A stretch of 64,000 nucleotides of DNA from an uncultured Clostridia bacterium (GTDB taxonomy: Bacteria; Bacillota; Clostridia; Christensenellales; UBA1242). The stretch lies in the NCBI GenBank assembly GCA_905235475.1, contig CAJOLU010000002.1, forward strand, positions 32,601-96,600. Direction: 5' to 3'. Below are positions 20,068 through 30,641 of the stretch, piece by piece. The notes beneath the pieces were generated by a model. That model was given only the letters and a program-made list of their open reading frames with translations. It had not been told where the DNA came from and made no database searches. Made by a program: the position numbers and the translations under genes. How positions within the stretch are numbered: position 1 is the first letter of the stretch; the number at the start of each line of letters is the position of its first letter.

Positions 20068-22479
20068 ATGTTAAGCAAAAAATATGACTTTAAAGAAACA
20101 GAACAAAAATGGCAAAATTATTGGAAAGACAAAAACATTTATGCATATAAGCCAAGAGATAATAGGCCAAAGTATTTAATTGACACTCCACCGCCAACAA
20201 TTAGTGGGCCAAGTTTACACACAGGGCATGTGTTTAGTTACACTCAAATTGATGTTATTGCAAGACACAAGCGAATGAGCGGTTTTGATGTTTACTTCCC
20301 TATGGGTTTTGATAACAACGGGCTTCCAAGTGGAAGATATGTTCAAAAAAAATATAATCTAAACCCAGATAATTCAACAAGAGAAGAACTCACACAAAAA
20401 GTTTCTGAGGAAATGGAAAACATTTTGCCAATTTATAAAGATTTGTTTTTCAATCTTGGATTTTCTTGCAACCTAGAACAATACTACACAACAATTTCGC
20501 CAGCGTGCCAAAAAATAAGCCAACAATCTTTCATTGAACTATATGAAAAAGGCGAAGTTTCAAGAAGAAAATCAGCAACCCTATTTTGTCCAGAATGCAG
20601 AACGGCAATTGCTTCTTCTGAAATTGACACAAAAGAAATTGAAAGCAAAATGAACTATATTTATTTTGGCGTTAAAGATAGTGATATAAAACTTGAAGTT
20701 GCAACCACAAGACCAGAACTTTTGCCAGCATGTGTTTGCGTCTTTGTTAACCCAAACGATAAAAAACACAACAGCCTTATTGGAAAAACAGCCATAAGTC
20801 CAATCTTTGGCAAAGAGGTTCCAATTCTAGCAAATGAAGAAGCGTTGATGGACAAAGGAACTGGGGTTGTTATGTGCTGCACCTTTGGTGATGAAAAAGA
20901 TATGGAATGGCAAAAGTCCTACAATCTTCCAGTTTTGGAAGCAATTGGTCAAAACGGCCGTATGACGGCACTTGCTGGCGAATTTGAAGGACTAAAGATT
21001 CGCGAAGCAAGAGAAAAAACAATCGAAAAACTAAAAGAACTAAACCTTTTGTATAAGCAAGAAGACATCACTCACCTAGTTGCAACACATGAACGTTGTG
21101 GAAAAGAAATTGAAATCCTAACAAAGCAACAGTGGTTTATTGACCTTCTTTCTCACAAAGATGAAATTTATCAAAAAGGCTTGGAAGTTAACTGGCACCC
21201 AAAAACAATGCAAAAGAGATTCCTAAACTGGGTTGATGGTTTAAAGTGGGATTGGTGCATATCTCGTCAAAACTTCTATGGTGTTCCCTTCCCAGTTTGG
21301 TATTGTAAGAAATGTGGAAAAGAAAAACTTGCAAGCATTGATTCTCTTCCAGTTAACCCAACACAAACAAACCCAACCACTCCTTGTGAATGTGGCTCAA
21401 GTGAGTTTGAACCTGAAAAAGATGTTTTCGACACTTGGCAAACATCTTCCCTAACACCACAAATTTGTATGGACCTTGGATTTAACACAGGGCTTTCTGG
21501 CGACTTTTTGCCAATGAGCCTAAGACCAAGTGCACACGACAACATTCGTGTTTGGAACTTCTACACAATTGCAAAAAGTTTGCTTCACTTTGGAAAACTT
21601 CCTTGGACCGACATTATGATTTCTGGTTATGCTGTTGATGAAAAAGGCGATAAAATTTCAAAAAGTAAAGGAAACGAAAAGCAATCTCCTCAACAACTTG
21701 TTCAAATCAACTCTGCCGATGCAACAAGATATTGGGCAAGCAATATTTCAATTGGGCTAGACACAGTTTTGGCACAAGAACAATTAACAAACGCTCAAAA
21801 ACTTATTCAAAAGATTTTTAACGCAAGCAAATTTGTTATTTCTTTCTTGGACGGTGCCCCAACAGAAATGCCAGAAAAAATGGAAATGATGGACACTTGG
21901 ATTTTGGGTAAACTTAAAATAACAACTCAAAACTTTAATAAATATATGGAAAGTTATGAAATGGGTTTAGCACTAAAAGAAGTTGAAAAGCTTTTTTGGA
22001 ACTTCTGTGACAACTATATTGAAATTGCAAAAAACAGATTATATAAACCTGAGATATATGGCGAGGACGCAAAGAAGAGTGCTCAATATGCCGCAAAAAC
22101 TGTTTTGAAGGCATTGCTCAAATTGTTCTCAATTTATATGCCACACATAACAGAAGAAATTTACATGGATGCTTTTGCAGAAGAAGATAACGAAGCTTCA
22201 ATTCACACCTCTGGCTACACTGATGTTTCCGCTTTCTCAACAGACAAAAATGACGCCGGTGATTTGGTATCACAAATTGTTGCTCAAATTAGAGGTTATA
22301 AATCTCAACAAAATGTTTCTTTAAAACACGAGATTGAAGAACTCACGATTTGTGGATATCCAGATGTGATTAAAAAAGCAGAACAAGACATCAAAGCAGT
22401 TGGATCTGTTAAAAACATAAAATATATTCAACAAGAAAACAAAGAAGTTATCATCAAACTTGCTCCAATCAATGAATAA
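20068..22479 (+). CDS. valS: Valyl-tRNA synthetase
   Basis: 803 residues, class I synthetase charging tRNA-Val. The HIGH motif is HTGH (51-54) within PPPTISGPSLHTGH, and the KMSKS motif is KISKSKGNE (~530). An editing (CP1) domain lies between them, with Cys-rich segments (CPEC ~175; CKKC...CECGSSE ~410-450) that probably bind zinc. The text around DNNGLPSGRYVQKK resembles the shorter archaeal/rickettsial-type ValS lineage rather than the ~880-aa Bacillus form; that assignment is from memory of the family. Own promoter and terminator, so monocistronic. Confidence 0.92.
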   Translation: MLSKKYDFKETEQKWQNYWKDKNIYAYKPRDNRPKYLIDTPPPTISGPSLHTGHVFSYTQIDVIARHKRMSGFDVYFPMGFDNNGLPSGRYVQKKYNLNPDNSTREELTQKVSEEMENILPIYKDLFFNLGFSCNLEQYYTTISPACQKISQQSFIELYEKGEVSRRKSATLFCPECRTAIASSEIDTKEIESKMNYIYFGVKDSDIKLEVATTRPELLPACVCVFVNPNDKKHNSLIGKTAISPIFGKEVPILANEEALMDKGTGVVMCCTFGDEKDMEWQKSYNLPVLEAIGQNGRMTALAGEFEGLKIREAREKTIEKLKELNLLYKQEDITHLVATHERCGKEIEILTKQQWFIDLLSHKDEIYQKGLEVNWHPKTMQKRFLNWVDGLKWDWCISRQNFYGVPFPVWYCKKCGKEKLASIDSLPVNPTQTNPTTPCECGSSEFEPEKDVFDTWQTSSLTPQICMDLGFNTGLSGDFLPMSLRPSAHDNIRVWNFYTIAKSLLHFGKLPWTDIMISGYAVDEKGDKISKSKGNEKQSPQQLVQINSADATRYWASNISIGLDTVLAQEQLTNAQKLIQKIFNASKFVISFLDGAPTEMPEKMEMMDTWILGKLKITTQNFNKYMESYEMGLALKEVEKLFWNFCDNYIEIAKNRLYKPEIYGEDAKKSAQYAAKTVLKALLKLFSIYMPHITEEIYMDAFAEEDNEASIHTSGYTDVSAFSTDKNDAGDLVSQIVAQIRGYKSQQNVSLKHEIEELTICGYPDVIKKAEQDIKAVGSVKNIKYIQQENKEVIIKLAPINE

Positions 22480-22485
22480 TTGCAA

Positions 22486-22520
22486 AAAATAACACAAAAA
22501 ATTGTGTTATTTTTGTTTTT
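22486..22520 (+). terminator. Terminator of valS
   Basis: AATAACACAA/TTGTGTTATT stem with a T run. Confidence 0.85.
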
Positions 22521-22596
22521 TACCCCACAATTTTTGCAAAATTTAATTTTTGTTAAATCTTTCATATCAAAAATGTATTAAGCATAAAATGTTAAT

Positions 22597-22854
22597 ATGT
22601 TTTATGATAAGTTTTTTGATTCACTAAATTTGAATGAACTATCTGCCCCATTTAATTTTTTTTGTTTTGGATGGAACTATTTTTGTTTAGAAGGAAAATG
22701 CACTATTTCATTATTTTCAAGTGTGAAAATTGTGTTATCCCTAAAAAAACAACAAGTGTTTATTTGTGGAAATAATTTATCCATAAAAGATATGGACAAA
22801 GGTCACATCACAATTGTTGGAAACATTGAAACAATTTCTTCAAAGGAACAATAA
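22597..22854 (+). CDS. yqfC: YqfC/YabP-family sporulation protein
   Basis: 85 residues. It has the small beta-rich character of the YabP/YqfC family (hydrophobic strands, ISLFSSVKIVLSLKKQQVFI, then GNNLSIKDMDKGHITIVGNIE) and lies 9 bp upstream of yqfD, the conserved arrangement in spore formers. Function is unproven; the family is mother-cell specific in Bacillus. It opens the yqfC-yqfD-ybeY-era-yqzL-recO run. Confidence 0.75.
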   Translation: MFYDKFFDSLNLNELSAPFNFFCFGWNYFCLEGKCTISLFSSVKIVLSLKKQQVFICGNNLSIKDMDKGHITIVGNIETISSKEQ

Positions 22855-22863
22855 CACCTCACA

Positions 22864-23961
22864 ATGAAAACAAGCCTTGTTATAAAGGGCGTAAACTTTT
22901 CAAATTTATTGGAAGAATTCAAAAAACAAAACATCAAGATTTTCAACATAAAACGCATAAGTGCGTGTGAAATTGAAATATCTTTCACCAATAAACAAAA
23001 GTCAAAAATTATTGCAATTTTAAATCAAAAATGCTATACTATATCAAGTCAAAAAAAATCCCAACTCCCATTTTATTTAAAGCCATTTAAAAACACTGCA
23101 ATTATTGTTGGAATTATTTTTGGTTTTCTTCTAAACATTATGGCAAGTTTTTTTGTTTGGAACATCAATCTTGTGGGCGATGCAAGTTTAAGTAGTGACA
23201 TCACAAAAACGTTAAATGAAAACGGAATAAAGAGATTTGCGTTAAAGTCTCAAATAAGCGCACAAACCATTAAAAAAATCTTGTATGAAAATGTTGACGC
23301 AATAAGCCTTGTTAGTGTTTCACAAAGAGGAACCACCCTTTTTATTAATTACACCAAAAGAGTGAATGCCCAAACTGACTTCAGCGAAAGCGAAAACATT
23401 ATTGCAAAAAGTGATGGAATGATTGCAAGCATTCTAACTCTTTCTGGCACTCCACTTGTAAGCCCGGGCGACTATGTTAGAAAAGGGCAAATTTTGATTG
23501 CTGGAACAACTGCTGAGGGCGAAAAAGTGAAGGCACGTGGACAAGTGTTTGCATATGTGTGGAAAAGTGCAACGGCAGAATTTCCATTAACCACCATTTT
23601 GTGGGCAAGAACAAACAACACATGCACAAACTTTAAAGTAACCTTTAAGGATTCAACGCTATTCCAATCGCACAACACCCACTCTTTTAAGAAATTTGAA
23701 ACGGAAGAAAATATTTCTTATCTAACAGACAAAGTTTTGCCAATCAAAATTGTGGAAACAATTGAATATGAACTTGAACCAATTGAAACAGAACAAGACT
23801 TTGAACAGAACAAACAAAAGGTTATTGCCGAAGCAAAAATGCGTTGTTGGGAACAAATTGCGGGAGATGAAAACATTTTAGAAGAAAAAACAGAAACAAA
23901 CTTTGTGTCTAACATTTATTTTGTGACACATTATATTAAAATAAAGGAACAAATAAGTTGA
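22864..23961 (+). CDS. yqfD: Sporulation protein YqfD
   Basis: 365 residues. A cytoplasmic N-terminal part (1-75) is followed by one membrane helix (about 79-100, AIIVGIIFGFLLNIMASFFV) and an extracytoplasmic domain with the YqfD signature region (GDASLSSDITKTLNENGI, then GTTLFINYTKR). Mid-region PGDYVRKGQILIAGT resembles a lipoyl/biotinyl-like hairpin. In Bacillus, YqfD is a stage IV sporulation protein. It overlaps ybeY by 4 nt. Confidence 0.85.
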   Translation: MKTSLVIKGVNFSNLLEEFKKQNIKIFNIKRISACEIEISFTNKQKSKIIAILNQKCYTISSQKKSQLPFYLKPFKNTAIIVGIIFGFLLNIMASFFVWNINLVGDASLSSDITKTLNENGIKRFALKSQISAQTIKKILYENVDAISLVSVSQRGTTLFINYTKRVNAQTDFSESENIIAKSDGMIASILTLSGTPLVSPGDYVRKGQILIAGTTAEGEKVKARGQVFAYVWKSATAEFPLTTILWARTNNTCTNFKVTFKDSTLFQSHNTHSFKKFETEENISYLTDKVLPIKIVETIEYELEPIETEQDFEQNKQKVIAEAKMRCWEQIAGDENILEEKTETNFVSNIYFVTHYIKIKEQIS

Positions 23962-24458
23962 AATTAAAATTAGAATTACAAAACAAAACAAACTGCACTT
24001 TTGCAGATGAAAAACTCTTAACAAAAATTGGAAAAGAAGTTTTAAAAATTGTTGGTCAACAAAATGCTTGTGTGAGTTTAACAGTTTTTTATGTTGATGA
24101 AAAAGAAATTAAAGAAATTAATAAAAATTATAGAGACAAAGACAAAGAAACAGATGTGATTAGTTTTAGGCTTGTTGATAATCCACAAAACCTTTCACTC
24201 ACAAAGGAAAACTTTCGTTATGAGTTTGATGAAGCAACAAAAACAATCTATTTAGGAGAAATCTTTATTTGTGACAAAGTGGCAACACTCCAAGCAAAAG
24301 ATTTTTCAAACACACCTTTCCGTGAGGCATGTGAACTTTTTGTTCATGGCATGCTCCACATCTTGGGTTGTGACCACCACAAAGAAGAAGAAACAGCCAT
24401 TATGAAACATTATGAGGAACAAATGATTGTTTTTCTAGACAAAAACAAAATAAACTAA
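23958..24458 (+). CDS. ybeY: Endoribonuclease YbeY
   Basis: 166 residues. Carries the metal-binding signature HGMLHILGCDH (H-x3-H-x5-H) near residue 130-140. YbeY acts in 16S rRNA 3'-end maturation and ribosome quality control. The start is a TTG overlapping the yqfD stop, behind AAAGGAAC; translational coupling is likely. Position directly before era is conserved in Bacillota. Confidence 0.92.
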   Translation: MKLKLELQNKTNCTFADEKLLTKIGKEVLKIVGQQNACVSLTVFYVDEKEIKEINKNYRDKDKETDVISFRLVDNPQNLSLTKENFRYEFDEATKTIYLGEIFICDKVATLQAKDFSNTPFREACELFVHGMLHILGCDHHKEEETAIMKHYEEQMIVFLDKNKIN

Positions 24459-24473
24459 AAGGAAAACAAAAAT

Positions 24474-25367
24474 ATGGAATTTCATTCAGGATTTGTTGCA
24501 GTTATTGGAAAACCAAATGTTGGTAAATCAACACTAATTAATGCAATTATTGGGAAAAAAGTGTCAATCGTTTCGCCAAAACCACAAACAACCAGAAACA
24601 AAATTTTGGGAGTTTGGAACAGCCCTAACACCCAAGTTGTTTTTGTGGACACCCCCGGAATTCACACAGGTCCAACAGTTCTTGATAAGTATATGGAAAA
24701 AAGTGTTGAAAGTGCAACACAAGACATTAACCTACTTTTATATGTTATTGACGGCAGTAAGCCATTTTCAAATAATGAATTAAAACTTTTGGAAGACTAC
24801 ACAAACAACTCTTATCCAGTTTTTGCTGTTGTTAACAAAATTGACTTAACAAACTATGAAAAACTTTTTCCAGAACTTGAAAAACTGAACAAAATTGAGA
24901 AACTAAAAGAAGTATTCTGCATCTCTGCCCTAAACAGCAAAAACTTGGAACCACTTAAAGAAAACATCAAAAAATATATGACTGATGATATTGAATATTT
25001 CTCAAAAGATGAAATAACCGACAAGTCTTTTGGATTTATGGTTGCAGAAGCTATTAGAGAAAAAATGCTTTGGTTACTTTCTGACGAGGTGCCACACGGC
25101 GTTGGCGTTGTTGTTGATGAAATGGAAGAAAATGAAAAATTCACACAAATTTCAGCAACAATTTTCTGCGAAAAGCCAAGTCACAAAAACATTATTGTTG
25201 GTGCTGGCGGGCAAATGCTAAAAGAGATTGGAAAAAGTTCTAGGCTTGCCATAGAAAAGTTTTTGGGCAAAAAAGTTAATTTAAGCCTTTGGGTGAAAGT
25301 TAAAGAAGATTGGCGTAACCGCGAAGGCATTTTGGGTAATATTGGTTACTCCATTGATGAATTATAA
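24474..25367 (+). CDS. era: GTPase Era
   Basis: 297 residues. GTPase motifs: G1 GKPNVGKS (12-19), G3 DTPG (~62-65), G4 NKID (~125), followed by a C-terminal KH RNA-binding domain (about 200-297) with GAGGQMLKEIG. Era binds 16S rRNA and assists 30S assembly. Ribosome binding site AAAGGAAAAC. Confidence 0.95.
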   Translation: MEFHSGFVAVIGKPNVGKSTLINAIIGKKVSIVSPKPQTTRNKILGVWNSPNTQVVFVDTPGIHTGPTVLDKYMEKSVESATQDINLLLYVIDGSKPFSNNELKLLEDYTNNSYPVFAVVNKIDLTNYEKLFPELEKLNKIEKLKEVFCISALNSKNLEPLKENIKKYMTDDIEYFSKDEITDKSFGFMVAEAIREKMLWLLSDEVPHGVGVVVDEMEENEKFTQISATIFCEKPSHKNIIVGAGGQMLKEIGKSSRLAIEKFLGKKVNLSLWVKVKEDWRNREGILGNIGYSIDEL

Positions 25368-25414
25368 TAAAATAAACATTTTTGGCAATCATAACATTAT
25401 TAGGAGATGCCAAA

Positions 25415-25570
25415 ATGAAAGAAAAAGATGTAAGTGACCTTGTTTTTAACAACTTTTTAGAAACAGGACAAATTGGATATTATTTACTATACAAAAAACT
25501 GAAAAAAGAAGAAAAAAATGAACCAAGAAATCATAACAAAGGCGATAGTGATAAAAAGCGTTCCGTATAA
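25415..25570 (+). CDS. yqzL: YqzL-like small protein
   Basis: 51 residues. Chosen start ATG 25415 follows TTAGGAG; an upstream in-frame start lacks a ribosome binding site. The core LVFNNFLETGQIGYYLLYKKL matches the short YqzL pattern (FxxTGxIxxYLLYK), and YqzL lies between era and recO in Bacillus. Function unknown. Its last 53 nt overlap recO in another frame. Confidence 0.75.
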   Translation: MKEKDVSDLVFNNFLETGQIGYYLLYKKLKKEEKNEPRNHNKGDSDKKRSV

Positions 25571-26249
25571 GGATAATGACAAGATTTTAACACTTCTCAC
25601 ACCAGATCATGGCAAAATTAGTGCAAGCCTAAGGGGCGCAAACAAGCCAAAAGCAAAGTTAAAATTTGCTGGGCAACTTTTTTGTTTCGCTGAATTTGAT
25701 TTAATTCAGTTTGGTTCAAACTTCACAGTTAAAACAGTAACAGAAATTGAAAGTTTTTTTGATATTTCAAAAGATTTTCAAAAACTTTCAATTGGTTCAT
25801 CAATTTTGGAAATATGTGACAAAATCACAAAAGAGGGTGAAACAAATTGTTATCCCATTTTTTTAAGCACGCTAAAAGCCCTTCAAACACTTGTGTTTTC
25901 ATCAACAAGCCCAAAACTTGTTCTAGTAAAGTTTATGCTAGATGCTTTTAAATTTTGTGGGTATGAACTCACAATGGATAGATGCAAAAACTGTGGAGCA
26001 AAATTTAATGGTAATATTTTTATGAATATTGAAACAGGTGCTTTTGTGTGCCCACTTTGTAAAACTGAAGAATGTATGAACATATCACTGGGTGCCTTTA
26101 ATATCATAAAACTTGTGTCGAACACAGAATATCAAAATCTAAAATCAATTACGGTGCATGAGCATCATTTAGATGAAATATTAATACTATTAAATGCAAA
26201 TTTCACTGGAAAATTTGAAATTATTATAAAAAGTTTAAAAAATTTATAA
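25518..26249 (+). CDS. recO: DNA repair protein RecO
   Basis: 243 residues. N-terminal OB fold (about 1-80, containing KAIVIKSVPYKDNDKILTLL) and a C-terminal four-Cys zinc site CKNC...CPLC (about 157-180). RecO loads RecA with RecR and anneals ssDNA. The start lies inside yqzL, behind GAAGAAAAAA; overlap and order suggest coupling. Confidence 0.9.
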   Translation: MNQEIITKAIVIKSVPYKDNDKILTLLTPDHGKISASLRGANKPKAKLKFAGQLFCFAEFDLIQFGSNFTVKTVTEIESFFDISKDFQKLSIGSSILEICDKITKEGETNCYPIFLSTLKALQTLVFSSTSPKLVLVKFMLDAFKFCGYELTMDRCKNCGAKFNGNIFMNIETGAFVCPLCKTEECMNISLGAFNIIKLVSNTEYQNLKSITVHEHHLDEILILLNANFTGKFEIIIKSLKNL

Positions 26250-26347
26250 AAAATAAAAGTAATTTTCAATCTTGTTAACAAATAATATCGTTACAAGAAA
26301 ATAAAAGTAAATTTTTAAAGTAAAAAACGCTATTTATTGGGGATTTT

Positions 26348-28141
26348 ATGTCAAACTCAACATTCACACCTGAGTGGAAAGATGAACTCAAATCACGCAG
26401 TGACATCGTTTCCACTGTTTCAAAGTATTTAAAATTAGAAAGAAAAGGCAAAAACTATTGGGGTCTTTGCCCTTTTCACTATGAAAAAACCCCAAGTTTT
26501 TGCGTTAACGAAGTGGACCAATTCTTTAAATGCTTTGGGTGTGGCGAAAGTGGCGATGTTATAACCTTTGTCAGAAAGTTTGAAGGCGTTGATTTTATGC
26601 AAGCAATTGAAATTCTAGCCAAAAACGCGGGAATGGAAGTTCCAAAAATAGAAAACAATCAAGAATTAAAGAAACAAAAAGAGGAAAAAGAACAAGTTTT
26701 GCAAGCCCTTCGAGCCGCTGCAATGTTCTATCACAAAACGTTAATGTCTGAAAGAGGACAAGTTTGTATGAACTACCTCAAAAATAGGGGCGTTAACAGC
26801 ACAAGCATAACAAACTTTGGAATGGGCTACTCCCCTGACTTTGAGTCGATGAAAAACGCTTTACTAAAACAAGGATTTAGCCTTGACACTTTAAAGAAAG
26901 CAGGACTTGTGGACACTTCTGCAAATGGAAAAACTTATGACGCTTTTGCTGAAAGATTAACTTTTCCACTTATTAACACTTATGGCGATGTGATTGGTTT
27001 TTCTGCAAGAATTATTGAAAATAAAGATTTTGCAAAATATAAAAACAGCACTCAAACAATTGTATTTGACAAAAGTCATGTTATCTTTGGAATTAACTTA
27101 ATTAAAAAACTGCGAAATGAACTTCATTCCAATGTTCCAAGAATTATTTTAGTTGAAGGGCAACTTGACGTTGTTGCAATGCACCAAAATGGATTCAACA
27201 ACACTGTTGCATGCCTTGGAACTGCTCTAACACCATTCCACGCCAAAGAACTTAAAAAGATGACCGACAATATTATTCTTCTTTTAGATGGTGATGGCGC
27301 TGGGCAAAAAGCCACAATGCGAAGCATTGATATATTAAGACCAAGTGGACTATCAATAAAAGTTGCCACTTTACCAGAAAAACTTGACCCAGATGAGTTT
27401 TTGAAAAAATACTCAAAAGAAGATATGCAAGCACTTTTGGATAACGCAGTGGAGGCAATGGAATATCAATTGCAAACAATTGCTCAAAACTATGATTTAA
27501 CATCAAAAGAACAAAAAGCAAACTACATAAAAAGTGCGTTGGCACTCATTAAAACCCTTGACACAGACGCTGAAAAAAGCATTTATTTGGATAGTGTTAG
27601 AAAACTAACAAACATTCCTGTTGATGTGTTAAGACAAGACCTCGACAATATAAAAATAGAAAAACCAAAAGAAATAGATGAAAAACGAAATCTATTTATT
27701 AAAGAAAATATTGAAAAAGATGCCTTTATTATTGCAGACAAATTCATTTTGGCATCACTACTCTACAAAAAACCTTGGGCAAAAATTGAAGAATGTGACA
27801 ATGTTAGTTTCATACTCCCAGACGCAAAAACACTATTTGACTACTTAAAGCAATCAACACCAGAAAAGCCAGCACTGGTTGGCGGAGTGTTTGACAGAAT
27901 TGATGTGGACAATAGCCCTTTTGTGCAAAGTGTTATTAACTGCACATTCAATGATGAAACAGGACAAAAAGTTTGGAATGACTGCTTAGTCAAAAATGAA
28001 CAACGACAAATTTTAATGGAAAAAGATGAACTTGAAAAACAATTAAGCACAGCGAATGTTGATGAACGAAAAGAGATTGCGAAAAAACTTTTTGAATTAG
28101 ATATAAAAATTGCAAAATTAAAAGCAAAAATAAACAATTAA
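26348..28141 (+). CDS. dnaG: DNA primase DnaG
   Basis: 597 residues. N-terminal CHC2 zinc ribbon (C41, H44, C62, C65), Toprim core with [14 protein letters not shown] and DGDGAGQKA (about 265-320), and a C-terminal helicase-binding region rich in Lys/Glu. Synthesises RNA primers with DnaB helicase. It is followed 13 bp later by rpoD, the conserved macromolecular synthesis arrangement. Ribosome binding site TGGGGAT. Confidence 0.95.
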   Translation: MSNSTFTPEWKDELKSRSDIVSTVSKYLKLERKGKNYWGLCPFHYEKTPSFCVNEVDQFFKCFGCGESGDVITFVRKFEGVDFMQAIEILAKNAGMEVPKIENNQELKKQKEEKEQVLQALRAAAMFYHKTLMSERGQVCMNYLKNRGVNSTSITNFGMGYSPDFESMKNALLKQGFSLDTLKKAGLVDTSANGKTYDAFAERLTFPLINTYGDVIGFSARIIENKDFAKYKNSTQTIVFDKSHVIFGINLIKKLRNELHSNVPRIILVEGQLDVVAMHQNGFNNTVACLGTALTPFHAKELKKMTDNIILLLDGDGAGQKATMRSIDILRPSGLSIKVATLPEKLDPDEFLKKYSKEDMQALLDNAVEAMEYQLQTIAQNYDLTSKEQKANYIKSALALIKTLDTDAEKSIYLDSVRKLTNIPVDVLRQDLDNIKIEKPKEIDEKRNLFIKENIEKDAFIIADKFILASLLYKKPWAKIEECDNVSFILPDAKTLFDYLKQSTPEKPALVGGVFDRIDVDNSPFVQSVINCTFNDETGQKVWNDCLVKNEQRQILMEKDELEKQLSTANVDERKEIAKKLFELDIKIAKLKAKINN

Positions 28142-28154
28142 GGAGAAAAATATT

Positions 28155-29213
28155 TTGGAATTTGATTTAGAAGTTGAAAAACTAAAGGAACAAGGCCTAC
28201 AAAAAGGATATATTAATGAAGATGATATTTACTTAAAACTTTTGAAGTATGAATTAACAGCAGAACAACTGGAAAATGTTATGCAAGACATAAGAAAAGC
28301 CGGCATTGAAATCAAAAAAGAGGAAGAGGGCTTAGACAACGATGATGATGCCATGCTTGAATCTCTTATGAACCAAGCAAACATTAATGACCCAGTGAAA
28401 ATGTATTTTAAAGACATTGGAAAAGTGAGCCTACTCACCCCAGAAGAAGAAATTGAACTTGGTAAAAGAATTATGGCTGGAGATGAAGAAGCAAAGAAGA
28501 AACTTGTTGAAGCAAACTTAAGGCTTGTTGTTTCAATTGCAAAACGTTGGGTTGGAAAAACAAGCATGAGTTTTAGCGACCTTATTCAAGAAGGAAATAT
28601 GGGGTTAATTAAAGCCGTTGACCGTTTTGATTATAGGCGTGGTTTCCACTTTTCCACATATGGAACTTGGTGGATAAGACAATCAATCTCTCGTGCAATC
28701 GCCGACCAAGCAAGAACAATTAGGCTTCCCGTTCATATGGTTGAAACAATTAACAAGTTAAGCAGAGTTACAAGGCAACTTTGGCAAGAACTTGGCAGAG
28801 AGCCACTAGACAGTGAAATTGCAGAAAGAATGGGAATTAGTGAAGAAAAAGTTGGAGAAATCAAAGAAATTGCACAAGAACCAACATCTCTTGAAGGTCC
28901 AGCTGGAGAAGAAGGCGACAGCGAAGTTTCCGACTTCATTCCAGATGAAAACGCAAAAAGTCCTGTGGATGCCGTTACTCAAACAATTTTGAAAGATGAA
29001 CTGCTTTCTGTTATCGACACATTAACCCCAAGAGAGCAAAAAGTTATTCGTTTACGTTATGGTTTAGATGACTCTCACCCACGAACCCTTGAAGAGGTTG
29101 GAAAAGAATTTAATGTCACACGTGAAAGAATCCGTCAAATTGAAGCAAAAGCACTTCGCAAACTTCGCAACCCATCAAGAAGTAAAAAATTAAAGGATTT
29201 CTATGATGAATAA
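28155..29213 (+). CDS. rpoD: Primary sigma factor RpoD (SigA)
   Basis: 352 residues. A TTG start at 28155 behind AAGGAGA. Short region 1.1, then [16 protein letters not shown] (region 1.2), 2.1-2.4 with [20 protein letters not shown], region 3, and 4.2 helix-turn-helix [20 protein letters not shown]. It directs the TTGACA/TATAAT promoters seen throughout the window. Ends overlapping the next gene by 11 nt. Confidence 0.95.
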   Translation: MEFDLEVEKLKEQGLQKGYINEDDIYLKLLKYELTAEQLENVMQDIRKAGIEIKKEEEGLDNDDDAMLESLMNQANINDPVKMYFKDIGKVSLLTPEEEIELGKRIMAGDEEAKKKLVEANLRLVVSIAKRWVGKTSMSFSDLIQEGNMGLIKAVDRFDYRRGFHFSTYGTWWIRQSISRAIADQARTIRLPVHMVETINKLSRVTRQLWQELGREPLDSEIAERMGISEEKVGEIKEIAQEPTSLEGPAGEEGDSEVSDFIPDENAKSPVDAVTQTILKDELLSVIDTLTPREQKVIRLRYGLDDSHPRTLEEVGKEFNVTRERIRQIEAKALRKLRNPSRSKKLKDFYDE

Positions 29214-29889
29214 TTTGTCTATAAGACAGCAAGCCCTTGTTAATGTTTGCAAAAAAGCAAATTCAACTTGTGATGTTGGGTGCGACCATGGTTATATTGG
29301 AGTCACCCTACTTGAAAACAAGAAAACAAATTTCTTAATTGCCACAGACATCAGTGCACCATCAGCCAAGAAAACAGAAATTTTGCTACAACAAAAAAAT
29401 CAACAACAAAACGCAGATGTTCGTGTTGGCGATGGTTTGCAAACAATAAAAACGGGTGAAGCCCCAGAGCAAATAATCATTGCAGGAATGGGCGGAAAAG
29501 AAATTGTTCACATATTAAGTGAATATAAGAACACACAACAAACGAAACACTTTGTTTTTCAACCAATGAATGAACTTGTGTTTTTCCGAAAATATTTAAG
29601 TGATAATAACATAAAAATCAAAAAAGATATTGTTATTTTTGATAAAAAGTTTTATCATATAATAACAGCCACACCAAGCAAGCAAACTCTATCCCCTTTT
29701 AAAACAAAATGGGGAGTCAGTTCCAAATTTAGAGATAACAATTATTATTTATGGCTGAATGAAAAAGAAAAAAAGATAAAAAAAATAATAAGTAACCTAC
29801 CCAAAAATAGTGAGAAAACAAAAATGTTTAATTCTTGCTTAAACGACATAAAAAAAATAAAAGCCACAAAAGGAGCAAAAAAATGTTAG
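29203..29889 (+). CDS. trmK: tRNA (adenine22-N1)-methyltransferase TrmK
   Basis: 228 residues. Rossmann SAM-binding motif [15 protein letters not shown] (about 23-37), second motif [11 protein letters not shown] (about 92). TrmK (YqfN) methylates A22 of tRNA and lies downstream of sigA in Bacillota. Start overlaps rpoD. Confidence 0.9.
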   Translation: MMNNLSIRQQALVNVCKKANSTCDVGCDHGYIGVTLLENKKTNFLIATDISAPSAKKTEILLQQKNQQQNADVRVGDGLQTIKTGEAPEQIIIAGMGGKEIVHILSEYKNTQQTKHFVFQPMNELVFFRKYLSDNNIKIKKDIVIFDKKFYHIITATPSKQTLSPFKTKWGVSSKFRDNNYYLWLNEKEKKIKKIISNLPKNSEKTKMFNSCLNDIKKIKATKGAKKC

Positions 29890-30578
29890 AAGCAATATTA
29901 GAATATCAAAAGAAAGATGGCGAACTTGTGAAAATAGAAAAAGAAATTTCAGAAAGTAAAGCAAAAAAGGTTGTTAACCAAATGGTTGGTATTGTTAAAG
30001 ATGCACAACAAAAAATTGTTGCAACTGAAAAGAATGCCGACCAACTCATCAAAAACTTTGAGGAGTTAAATAAAACTTTTGCAGAACAACAAAAGCAGGC
30101 AATGAAATTTCTAAAACTAAAAGCAGAAAATGAACAAGATGAAGCAATATTGGAATATGAAAAAAATATTAAAGAGATAACAACCAATCTTCTATTAATG
30201 CAAAAGAACATTGCAAAACTTTCAAAAAACATCACCGACACCCTCAAACAATTCGAACAATACAAAAATGATGTTATTGAAGCAAAGAAAAAACACACTC
30301 AAGGAATGAATGCCTACAACAAACTTATTGAGAGCCACGCAAAAGAAGTTGAAAACCTTAAAAAAGAACTTACAGAACTAGAAAAGAAAGTTGACCCAAA
30401 ACTTTTAGCAAAATATAAAAAGATGAGAGAAGACAAAAAGTTCCCAATCTTTGTTCCACTTCTAAACTCTTCTTGTGGTGGATGTTCAATGGGACTCGCA
30501 GTTTCACAACTCAACAAACTGGACGAAAAAGGAATGCTAGAGTGTGAAAACTGCCACAGAATTATTTATAAAAAATAA
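29883..30578 (+). CDS. Coiled-coil protein with C-terminal C4 zinc ribbon
   Basis: 231 residues from ATG 29883, which follows AAAGGAGC and overlaps the trmK stop by 7 nt; the longer frame has no ribosome binding site. Residues 1-180 are a Lys/Glu-rich coiled coil, and the C-terminus holds CGGCSMGL...CENCHRIIY, the C4-type zinc ribbon of the CT398/zf-RING_7 family. Often located next to trmK/nif3; molecular role not established, nucleic acid binding suspected. Confidence 0.8.
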   Translation: MLEAILEYQKKDGELVKIEKEISESKAKKVVNQMVGIVKDAQQKIVATEKNADQLIKNFEELNKTFAEQQKQAMKFLKLKAENEQDEAILEYEKNIKEITTNLLLMQKNIAKLSKNITDTLKQFEQYKNDVIEAKKKHTQGMNAYNKLIESHAKEVENLKKELTELEKKVDPKLLAKYKKMREDKKFPIFVPLLNSSCGGCSMGLAVSQLNKLDEKGMLECENCHRIIYKK

Positions 30579-30599
30579 TATTTGCAAAAAAAATATATA

Positions 30600-30641
30600 A
30601 AAAAGTTGTTAAAATTTGAAATTTAACAACTTTTTTTTACT
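30600..30641. terminator. Bidirectional terminator between zinc-ribbon gene and ung
   Basis: Stem AAAAAGTTGTTAAA/TTTAACAACTTTTT serves both convergent genes, with T runs on both strands. Confidence 0.8.
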